Source: Syntrophaceae bacterium (lineage in GTDB: Bacteria; Desulfobacterota; SM23-61). Taken from it: a DNA stretch of 6,835 bases. The translations under genes were made by a program, and so were the position numbers. Shown here in pieces: positions 1-4,828 of the stretch; position 1 is the stretch's first letter, and each line of letters opens with the position of its first letter. The notes under the pieces are model-generated. The model was not told the origin of the DNA. It was given only the letters and a program-made list of their open reading frames with translations, and did not search any database. The stretch spans positions 1 to 6,835 of the forward strand of contig PMCE01000421.1 in NCBI GenBank assembly GCA_003154025.1. The letters are read 5' to 3'.

Positions 1-44
1 AAATGCCTAAAATCACACGAAGGATTCTTTGCCTTTATATCTTC

Positions 45-103
45 TTAATCGGCGTAATCTGCGAAATCTGCGGATAAAATGGGACGCGGATGAACGCCGA
101 TAA
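45..103. repeat. Dispersed-type inverted repeat downstream of hgcA
   Basis: The left arm at about 45-64 (CTTAATCGGCGTAATCTGCG) is nearly complementary to the right arm at about 84-103 (CGCGGATGAACGCCGATAAG), so the stretch can fold into a long imperfect hairpin. The words 'ATCTGCG' and 'GCGGAT' recur inside it. From memory, repeats built on these words are scattered between genes in many environmental bacterial genomes, so it is probably a mobile or REP-like intergenic repeat rather than a gene. It starts 13 bases past the hgcA stop codon and could end transcription of the marR-hgcA operon, although no clear U-tract follows it. Bases 1-115 contain no recognisable coding sequence; in particular there is no ferredoxin (CxxCxxCxxxC) gene where hgcB would be expected. 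Confidence 0.6.
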
Positions 104-115
104 GAAAAATAAAAT

Positions 116-1282
116 TCAAGAATAAAAAAGCGCCCCCACCCACAGAACCAATCCAAGGGCCGCGCCGCCGATTTCCAGGGGCAAGGCCCAGCGCATCTCC
201 TTTTTCACGCCCGAGAGAGAGGTGTAAGTGGAGGCCCCGGTGAAATTCATCGCCAGGTAGGCGGTGAGGGCCGGGACCAGAAGGGCCCAGGCTGATCTCT
301 CCAGGACGCCTGCCCGACTCATCCCTCCACCGCCGAAGACCACCAGGAGGAAGACAACTCCCAAGATACTCAAGAAAAAACCCTTCAGGGCGAAGGCCCG
401 CCCGGGCAGAAAGGGCAGGAGCAGGGGTGTCAGGACCGCGCCCATGATCAGGGAAAGGATGAGGGCAGCCACCGCAAAGAGCCCATGGGTCATGGCATTC
501 TGCCAGAAGCTCCCTCCTCCCCCCAGGCCTCCCAGTAAAAAGAAAGCCGGGAGGAGGAAAACCATCGGCTTCAGGACGTGGACCAGCTCGATCGGAATGA
601 GGACCGTTCTCTCCCCGGCGGGAAAGTTCATGCGCCTCATCTCGGGAGCAGCTTTCTTCCCGTTGTCGAGAAACGCGGGCAGATCCCGGGCCTGGATCGG
701 CCCGTAGATGACTTTGAACCCGGAAAGCTTCTTCACCAGGTGGGCCGCCACCCCCGGGCCGGCCAGCTGCGGCAGGATCAGCTCCCGGTGGTCCACCACT
801 TTCTCCACCCCGCTCACCCGGACCCGTTCCACCAGTTCCTCCGTGCCGAAGGTCCCCTTCCCTGCCGCGCACCAGACGTTGACCCCCTTGGTATCCAGGG
901 CCAGGATCCAGAAATTCTTGTTCGGCAAAGCCTGGCGGAGGCGGTCGAAAGTGAGCTTGTAGTTTGCGGTGACTAATACCGGAGAAGAACGGTCAGGATT
1001 GCCCAGGGCGTAAAGGCCCGGGTCGATGCTATAACGCATCCGCCCGATTCCCCATCGAACCTTCCAGGCCCCGGTCCGGTCTTCCCATGCCAGCAAAGAC
1101 GAAACCCGGGGGACTTTGCCGACCGGGGTCTCGACGGAATCCGTTACAAACCCCTGCTCCAACCGAGGCGGGCCCAACTGGGCCTGGGGCCTGGTGGGTC
1201 AGCAACTTCCCGGGGCCGGAGCCAGGGGGATCGATTCAAACACCGGGATTTGAGTTTTTGCTTGGTCGTCGGCAACAGCCAT
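116..1282 (-). CDS. hgcA: HgcA, mercury-methylating corrinoid protein, candidate selenoprotein (TGA at codon 28)
   Basis: HgcA carries a cob(I/III)alamin cofactor and passes a methyl group to Hg(II); its partner HgcB normally re-reduces the corrinoid. Seen here, numbered from ATG 1282: a leader of 27 codons ending Gly-Ser-Cys, an in-frame TGA (1199-1201), then the conserved HgcA body with 'ETPVGKVPRV', 'RWGIGRM.Y', 'SPVLVTANYKLTFD', and the diagnostic cap-helix motif NVWCAAGK at 135-142 (Cys138, lower-axial cobalt ligand position). The C-terminal half has about five membrane segments and the family signature 'MNFTGASTYTSLSGVKKEM'. ATG 1282 has a Shine-Dalgarno AAGGGAG (1289-1295) at 6 bases. 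The next possible start after the TGA, TTG 1177, has none. Reading TGA as selenocysteine gives 388 residues. The start overlaps the end of marR by 47 bases, so the two are probably co-transcribed and coupled. Alternatives are a nonsense mutation, a base error, or re-initiation at TTG 1177 giving 353 residues with the core intact. HgcA identity is near certain; Sec is probable, not proven. Confidence 0.93.
1159..1201 (-). promoter_or_regulatory. Candidate bacterial SECIS element with its UGA codon in hgcA
   Basis: The TGA at 1201-1199 (minus strand) is followed at once by a stem-loop. The upper stem is GGCCC (1184-1180) with GGGCC (1175-1171) around the four-base loop AGUU (1179-1176). A middle stem AGGC (1192-1189) pairs with GCCU (1169-1166) across an asymmetric internal loop. 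A lower stem ACC (1195-1193) pairs with GGU (1164-1162), and CC/GG can extend it to 1198/1159. The apical loop begins 19 bases after UGA and has G as its second base. Bacterial SECIS elements place the loop roughly 16-37 bases after UGA and need a G in the first two loop positions, so the fit is good. The fold was made by eye, and G+C-rich DNA forms hairpins readily, so SelB binding is inferred. Confidence 0.6.
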
Positions 1283-1766
1283 GGTTTACTCCCTTCAACT
1301 TTCTCTTGCCCGCGGGACGAAGTTTACAGGCATCCTGCAGGGCCTTCAAAAAAACTTGCGTCCCCTCGAAGACTCTCTTTCTCTCCGCCCGGGGAATCTG
1401 GTCCTGAATCGTATCGATGAACTCCGCCAGGCAGCCCCATACGGTCTGGTACACTTCTTCCCCCCGGACGGTCAACTTCAGATTCAGGGCCCGAGAATCG
1501 TGCTCCGCCCTTTCCTGGACGACCAGTCCCCTCCGGATCAGCGGGCTGACCATCCGGGTGGTCGTGCTCTTCTCCACCGAAAGCAGGCCGTGCAATTCCG
1601 CCAGCTGGATTTTTCCCCTCCCGGCGATGCTGTGAAGGATGAAGAACTGGGAAAGTGTCAGGTCCAGGCAGAAGGCTTCCTCCTGCTGGCAGCAGCGCAG
1701 GGCCCGGGATAACTCCCCGATGAGCGTGAAGACTTCCTGGGAAACCGGCGGGAGGATCAGCTTCAT
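1236..1766 (-). CDS. MarR-family winged-helix regulator, cysteine-bearing, upstream of hgcA
   Basis: This is a DNA-binding dimeric regulator of the MarR family: 176 residues from ATG 1766, a little longer than usual because of a basic C-terminal tail. The sequence shows an N-terminal dimerisation helix, 'LTLSQFFILHSIAGRGKIQLAELHGLLSVEKSTTTRMVSPLIRRGLVVQE' in shorter recognisable pieces (helix-turn-helix around 52-75, recognition helix 'STTTRMVSPLIRRG'), then the wing with 'DSRALNLKLTVRGEE'. Cysteines cluster at Cys25-Cys26 and Cys33 (RCCQQEEAFC), and a second Cys pair sits in the tail that overlaps hgcA. Vicinal cysteines in a regulator next to a metal gene suggest Hg or As sensing; this is inference. 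The promoter and a perfect palindrome lie directly upstream, so autorepression is likely. A TTG at 1781 could also start the frame, but ATG 1766 fits the promoter and the overlapping leader ORF better. Confidence 0.9.
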   Translation of the reverse strand: MKLILPPVSQEVFTLIGELSRALRCCQQEEAFCLDLTLSQFFILHSIAGRGKIQLAELHGLLSVEKSTTTRMVSPLIRRGLVVQERAEHDSRALNLKLTVRGEEVYQTVWGCLAEFIDTIQDQIPRAERKRVFEGTQVFLKALQDACKLRPAGKRKLKGVNHGCCRRPSKNSNPGV

Positions 1767-1813
1767 GGTTGTATAATACAACTATTTCCCTGCCCGGTCA
1801 AGCTTTTTTTCAT
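1763..1813 (-). CDS. Possible 16-codon leader peptide overlapping the marR start
   Basis: A very short reading frame, MKKSLTGQGNSCIIQP, starts at ATG 1813. A strong Shine-Dalgarno GAGGAGG lies about 7 bases upstream (complement of 1821-1827). Its TGA stop (1765-1763) overlaps the marR ATG (1766-1764) as ATGA, an arrangement typical of translational coupling, and marR has no Shine-Dalgarno of its own. It would only be made from a transcript beginning upstream of about 1830, because the best promoter seen (1773-1801) lies within it. The two readings are alternatives or represent two transcripts. Chance cannot be excluded for so short a frame. Confidence 0.35.
   Translation of the reverse strand: MKKSLTGQGNSCIIQP
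1768..1782. promoter_or_regulatory. Perfect 15-bp palindrome, probable MarR operator
   Basis: GTTGTATAATACAAC is a perfect inverted repeat (7 + 1 + 7). It sits two bases in front of the marR ATG and covers the -10 box of the marR-hgcA promoter. Its size, symmetry and position match operators bound by MarR dimers. The plus strand of the same site contains an exact TATAAT (1772-1777), so it could also sit over a weak rightward promoter towards the gene at 1882, but no convincing -35 box is visible on that strand. Confidence 0.65.
1773..1801 (-). promoter_or_regulatory. Sigma70-type promoter of marR-hgcA
   Basis: On the minus strand a -35 box TTGACC (1801-1796) and a -10 box TATTAT (1778-1773) are separated by exactly 17 bases. 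A start point about seven bases past the -10 box would fall on or next to the marR ATG at 1766, so this promoter would give a leaderless or nearly leaderless marR message. The -10 box lies inside the palindrome at 1768-1782, so a bound repressor would block it. Confidence 0.6.
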
Positions 1814-1881
1814 TGTAAATCCTCCTCAAATAGTTCTAAATGGATGGGAAAAACTTCGCATTACGATCCAGGAGGTGGGCC

Positions 1882-2475
1882 GTGGGAATCCGCACCACCT
1901 TCCACCGCTTTACGGCCGTCAGTTACAAAGTTCCGGCGGTGGAGGTCATGGCCGGAATCGCCGCCGCCATGGCCGAATACAACGGCCTGGATAAGGTGGG
2001 ACACATCCGGGATAAACTCGCGGAGATCGCCGGCTACGTGGAAACCCTGCGGGCCTTGGCCAACGCTTCGGCCAAAGACCCCGTCATGTACGGAGACATC
2101 GCCGTTCCCAACCCGCTCATCACCAACATGGCCAAGCTCCACTTTGCCGGTAAATACCACGAGTTCGTGAAACCCATCCAGGACATCTGCGGTGGGATCA
2201 TCGCCACGACACCCGATAAAAAGGACTGGGACAACCCGGATATCCACGAATATCTGGAGCATTACCTGGGCGGCTCATCGAAGTTCTCCACCGAGGACCG
2301 TCTGCGCATGATCCATCTGGCCCAGCGGGCGCTTTGCTCCCACGAGGCGGCCTTCCACGAAGTGACCACGGTCCACGCCGAGGGGTCCATGGCGACGCAG
2401 ATGATGATGATCATGGCCGAGGCCCCCTTCAAGAAGTATAAGCTGATGGCCAGGGCGGCGGCGGGGATCATTTGA
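1882..2475 (+). CDS. Short protein: C-terminal domain only of the 4-hydroxybutyryl-CoA dehydratase / HpaB family
   Basis: The 197 residues match the C-terminal part of flavin- and FeS-dependent 4-hydroxybutyryl-CoA dehydratase (AbfD, about 490 residues) and its HpaB-type relatives. Seen: 'TTFHRF..SYKVPAVEVMAG', 'YNGLDKVGHIRDKLAEI', 'DICGGI..T.PDKKDWDNP', 'EYL...LGGSSKFSTEDRLRMI' and the end 'HAEGSMATQ..MI..EAPFKKYK'. The N-terminal and middle domains are absent, including the region of the CxxxC cluster ligands. His8 may correspond to the cluster-ligand histidine, but the cysteine seven residues later in AbfD is Tyr15 here. It is thus unlikely to be a working dehydratase. The GTG start at 1882 is chosen because AGGAGGT lies at 1870-1876; ATG 1840 has no such site and would add 14 poorly matching residues. 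The gene is divergent from marR-hgcA. It may be a decayed fragment, or a stand-alone flavin/acyl-binding domain kept because it has a good ribosome site. Confidence 0.78.
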   Translation: MGIRTTFHRFTAVSYKVPAVEVMAGIAAAMAEYNGLDKVGHIRDKLAEIAGYVETLRALANASAKDPVMYGDIAVPNPLITNMAKLHFAGKYHEFVKPIQDICGGIIATTPDKKDWDNPDIHEYLEHYLGGSSKFSTEDRLRMIHLAQRALCSHEAAFHEVTTVHAEGSMATQMMMIMAEAPFKKYKLMARAAAGII

Positions 2476-2584
2476 ATTGCACATTGGGTATTGGGAATTG
2501 CCAATTGCGGATTGCGGATTTCTGGTTCTCGCTTGTTCAGTCGCCTGTTTCCGGAGTTGAAGGCCGGGAAAGAAAAGGAGAGCC
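2476..2584. repeat. Intergenic stretch rich in short AATTGC/GGATTG words
   Basis: Between the dehydratase-like fragment and the next promoter there is no supported gene. Bases 2473-2520 contain repeated words (TTGAATTGC, GGGTATTGGGAATTGC, CAATTGCGGATTGCGGATT) with a small inverted repeat around AATTGCCAATT. This is the same kind of word-duplicated spacer as the other intergenic regions of this window. It could act as a weak terminator for the upstream gene, but no clear hairpin plus T-run is seen. Confidence 0.4.
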
Positions 2585-2612
2585 TTGACAAGACGGTTCT
2601 CCCTGCTAAAAT
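2585..2612 (+). promoter_or_regulatory. Sigma70-type promoter for the exported TIM-barrel gene
   Basis: An exact -35 box TTGACA (2585-2590) is followed after 16 bases by TAAAAT (2607-2612), five of six matches to the -10 consensus. Transcription would start near 2619, leaving an untranslated leader of about 95 bases before ATG 2715. No palindromic operator is obvious next to it, so the gene may be expressed constitutively. Confidence 0.65.
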
Positions 2613-2714
2613 GGTATTCATTCTTGTCTCGTTGGTACAGGGGCTGGGGAATTCTTCGAAGATGAACTGGAGAGGGATTCGCCTCGCTCTAAAATCCCGA
2701 AAGGAGAAGTTTCT

Positions 2715-3638
2715 ATGAAGAAGACTCTAATCTGTTTGGCTGTGGGAATTCTTGTAGTAGCTTTTTTCTCCGCGGGCGCCTTCGCCCAGCAGAAAATGGT
2801 CATGAAGAAGTATCCGGAGATCAAGCTCGGGTTTACCACCACAAACTTCCTCAAGCCCCTGCCGGTTTCCCTGGATAATAAGAAAAAGCTTCTGGATCTC
2901 GCCAGCGAACTGGGCTGTTCCTGGGTCGAGATTCGGGACCCCAGCGGCTCCCTGTCCCCGGAGGATTGCAAACAGCTCATGGCCTATGCCAAATCCAAGA
3001 ACCTCGAGCTCGGCTACGCCTTGCAGGTCGGCCTCCTGGACCGCTCCTATGGGGAGATTTTCAGCCGGGGATTGGCCAATGCGCCCCTCTTTCAGGGCCC
3101 CGGGACGATCCGCACCCTGGCCGCCGGGCCGGAGTTCGACAACGACCCGAAGAAGACAACCTGGACTCTTTCCGAGTTGTTCAAAGCCGTCAAGGTGGCC
3201 AACGGGGCGGCCAACCTGGCCCGGGCAGCGGGCCTGAAATATGTGGTGGAGAATTCCGCCCAAGCCCTTAAAGGGGACGGCGTTACGGGGTTCGGGATGA
3301 CGGAGTTTGCCGCCAACGTGAACTCCAACCTATTCTTCCAGTGTGACGTGGCGAATTTCTTTGCCGTCTCCAGGGTCGTGCCGAAGCCGGAAGAAGCGAA
3401 GGCCTTCATGGAAAAATATGCCGGCCGGATGCCCTACATCCACATAAAAACCTCGACCAGCGAACACAAGGTTCTGCCGGTCCTGGCGGCCAATGAACTG
3501 GATTTCGACACCGTCTTTGCGCTCATGACGAAGAATAAAATCCGTTACGCCGCCGTCGAGCTGACCCAGCCGGAAACCTATGAGGAGTGCGCGGGGAATC
3601 TGAAGAAGAGCTTCGACTATCTGGTGAAGAATTACTGA
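2715..3638 (+). CDS. Exported xylose isomerase-like TIM-barrel protein (sugar phosphate isomerase/epimerase family)
   Basis: The 307-residue protein begins with a signal peptide: KK at 2-3, a hydrophobic core 5-20, and a probable cleavage site after AFA (residue 24). The mature part follows the pattern of the AP-endonuclease-2/xylose isomerase-like TIM barrel (PF01261 type): strands 'IKLGFTTTNF', 'GCSWVEIRDP', 'LELGYAL', 'IRTLAAG', 'LKYVVENS', 'FFQCDVANFF', 'PYIHIKT' and 'YAAVELTQ'. Possible metal-site residues are Glu179, Asp211, His243 and Glu282 at strand ends, as in this family; the assignment is inferred from position. Family members are isomerases, epimerases or endonucleases, mostly cytoplasmic, so export to the periplasm is less usual. 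AAGGAG (2701-2706) precedes ATG 2715. It has its own promoter and no co-directional partner, so it is probably monocistronic. Substrate unknown. Confidence 0.88.
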   Translation: MKKTLICLAVGILVVAFFSAGAFAQQKMVMKKYPEIKLGFTTTNFLKPLPVSLDNKKKLLDLASELGCSWVEIRDPSGSLSPEDCKQLMAYAKSKNLELGYALQVGLLDRSYGEIFSRGLANAPLFQGPGTIRTLAAGPEFDNDPKKTTWTLSELFKAVKVANGAANLARAAGLKYVVENSAQALKGDGVTGFGMTEFAANVNSNLFFQCDVANFFAVSRVVPKPEEAKAFMEKYAGRMPYIHIKTSTSEHKVLPVLAANELDFDTVFALMTKNKIRYAAVELTQPETYEECAGNLKKSFDYLVKNY

Positions 3639-3680
3639 TCCCTCAAGAAGGATCAAACCCGACTTCGACCGAGAACAAAG

Positions 3681-3727
3681 AGGATTCAGGATTCAGGTTT
3701 GTTTTTTTCTCCTGACTCCTGAATCCT
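3681..3727. terminator. Long hairpin between convergent genes, possible bidirectional terminator
   Basis: AGGATTCAGGATTCAGG (3681-3697) pairs with CCTGACTCCTGAATCCT (3711-3727) at 16 of 17 positions around a T-rich 13-base loop. It lies between the stop codons of two genes that face each other (3638 on plus, 3750 on minus), where a shared terminator is expected. A T-run follows on the plus side at 3735-3741 but not immediately after the stem, and none follows on the minus side. The GATTCAG word duplication also marks it as one of the intergenic repeats of this genome, so termination is inferred from position. Confidence 0.5.
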
Positions 3728-3749
3728 GACTCTTGGATCCTGTCCTTTT

Positions 3750-4439
3750 TTACCGCAGAATCAGCTGTTTGAAAGCCTCGGCGTATCTCAGTCCCTGCGA
3801 GGCCCCAGCATCCTGCGCTCTCCTGCGCATCCACTCCTCCCACCGGGGCCACTGGATCACCTGGCTCTGGTGATGCCCGAGGGCGGCGATCTTCTTCTCG
3901 ACCGTCCCCCCGATGTCCACCCAGAAATCGGGCTGGTCAGAGGCGAAAAGGAGGGCTCGCTTGACCCGGCACGGCTTCAATCCATCTTTCATGTGTTCCG
4001 GGAAATAGAGAAGGTCCCGGGCCGAAATGACCGCATCCAAAGCCAGCGTCCCCGATGCGCGGTGGTCGGGATGGAGCTGATACCGCATCCATGGGTCGTG
4101 GGTGATCAGGACCTCGGGCTGATGCTCCCGGATGATACGGGTCAATATCTTCCTCCGCTCCAGGTTGACTTCCAGTTCACCATCGTGGTTCTGAAGAAAG
4201 ACGACTTTTTCGACCCCCAGCTCGCTGGCGGCTTTCAACTGCTCCTCCTGCCGGATCTGGACCAGCCTGTCTCCGGCCATGGAGGGGTCCTGCGTCCCCT
4301 TGTCTCCTCGGGTCAGAACCACGTAGGTAATTTTTTTCCCGGCCCCCACCCATAGAGCCATGGTCCCCGCGCATTGCACTTCGGCGTCATCCGGATGGGC
4401 AAAGATGACCATGACCCGCTCGAAATCCAGATCTTTCAC
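3750..4439 (-). CDS. PIG-L/LmbE-family zinc-dependent deacetylase
   Basis: This 229-residue protein belongs to the PIG-L (LmbE) family, metal-dependent hydrolases that remove acetyl groups from N-acetylglucosamine-type substrates, for example in glycolipid or bacillithiol/mycothiol synthesis. The two hallmarks are present: AHPDDAE at 14-20 (metal ligands His15 and Asp18, probable general base Asp17) and HPDH at 123-126 (third ligand His126), with 'VLTRGDKGT' and 'LITHDP' between them. There is no signal peptide or membrane segment, so it is cytoplasmic. Length is normal. The start is GTG 4439; a purine-rich AAAGGGGGG run (about 4444-4453 on the minus strand) could serve as ribosome site. It stands alone, convergent with the TIM-barrel gene and divergent from the fumarase genes. 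Nothing nearby identifies the substrate. Confidence 0.92.
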   Translation of the reverse strand: MKDLDFERVMVIFAHPDDAEVQCAGTMALWVGAGKKITYVVLTRGDKGTQDPSMAGDRLVQIRQEEQLKAASELGVEKVVFLQNHDGELEVNLERRKILTRIIREHQPEVLITHDPWMRYQLHPDHRASGTLALDAVISARDLLYFPEHMKDGLKPCRVKRALLFASDQPDFWVDIGGTVEKKIAALGHHQSQVIQWPRWEEWMRRRAQDAGASQGLRYAEAFKQLILR

Positions 4440-4460
4440 CGCACCCCCCCTTTAAAGAAG

Positions 4461-4528
4461 GGTTCAAGGTTAAAGGACCAAGGTGCAAGGAGAATCCTTC
4501 CCCACCCTCCGACCTTGTTTCTTGAACC
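4461..4528. repeat. Nested inverted repeat upstream of the PIG-L gene
   Basis: GGTTCAAG (4461-4468) is complementary to CTTGAACC (4521-4528), and inside it CAAGGT (4479-4484) is complementary to ACCTTG (4512-4517). The CAAGG word occurs several times in the left arm. It resembles the other short-word intergenic repeats of this window. It would fall in the 5' region of a transcript for the minus-strand deacetylase gene. Confidence 0.5.
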
Positions 4529-4554
4529 TCTACCCTGTTTTATATCCTAATTTT

Positions 4555-4583
4555 TTGTAACTCATTTTAAGGCTAATTACAAC
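4555..4583 (+). promoter_or_regulatory. Weak candidate promoter ahead of the structured leader
   Basis: TTGTAA (4555-4560) and TACAAC (4578-4583) are 17 bases apart in an A+T-rich patch, in front of the possible structured RNA at 4608-4690. The match is weak. A second weak candidate nearer the gene is TTGACT (4747-4752) with TTAGAT (4769-4774), spacing 16. I cannot decide between them. Confidence 0.25.
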
Positions 4584-4607
4584 GGGCTTTTGGCCGCCGA
4601 AAATAGA

Positions 4608-4690
4608 GGCTCGGGACGAGAGCCCTGAGTTGAAGAATTTTCGCTCGGGGAAGGCTGCCCTTCCGGGTGATCATTCCAATCACGCGAGCG
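4608..4690 (+). ncRNA. Possible structured RNA leader of the fumarase operon, no family recognised
   Basis: The spacer 4440-4828 has no supported gene. Within it, 4608-4624 can form GGCTC/GAGCC with a 7-base loop, or alternatively CTC-GGG (4610-4615) with CCC-T-GAG (4623-4629), two mutually exclusive folds. Next to it a three-way junction is possible: CGCTCG (4642-4647) with CGAGCG (4685-4690) enclosing GGAAGG/CCTTCC (4649-4664, loop CTGC) and GTGAT/ATCAC (4667-4683, loop CATTCCA). All paired arms are perfect. I compared it from memory with TPP, SAM, lysine, cobalamin, c-di-GMP, guanidine and Moco elements and saw no matching conserved core. The fold was made by eye, and a protein-binding DNA site is an alternative. 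Confidence 0.35.
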
Positions 4691-4828
4691 ATGAAGGGCT
4701 TAGGAGGGTCAAAATCAAAGGACCAGCCATCTTCTCCAGGAACAAATTGACTGCCTCCCGGTTCTATGTTAGATAAAAATCAGGCTGCGGCAGTTTTCGC
4801 AGCCATGGACCGGAGAAAAGGAGCAGCC

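Noticed and set aside
45..872. Long minus-strand frame of 275 codons
   Set aside because: It is antiparallel-frame shadow of hgcA with Gly/Pro/Arg-rich composition; its last residues come from the repeat at 45-103.
1175..1177. TTG 1177 as the natural start of HgcA (353 residues)
   Set aside because: It has no Shine-Dalgarno site and lies inside the predicted stem-loop, while ATG 1282 in the same frame has a good site; kept only as a fallback.
1199..1201. TGA read as a sense codon through an alternative genetic code
   Set aside because: TGA ends several intact genes in the window (2475, 3638, 5710), and these proteins end where their families end.
1772..1777. Exact TATAAT on the plus strand as promoter of the gene at 1882
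   Set aside because: It is part of the palindrome and has no -35 box at 16-18 bases on that strand; noted in the operator entry but not called as a promoter.
4600..4765. Known riboswitch (TPP, lysine, SAM, cobalamin, guanidine, Moco)
   Set aside because: None of the conserved core sequences I know for these classes is present.
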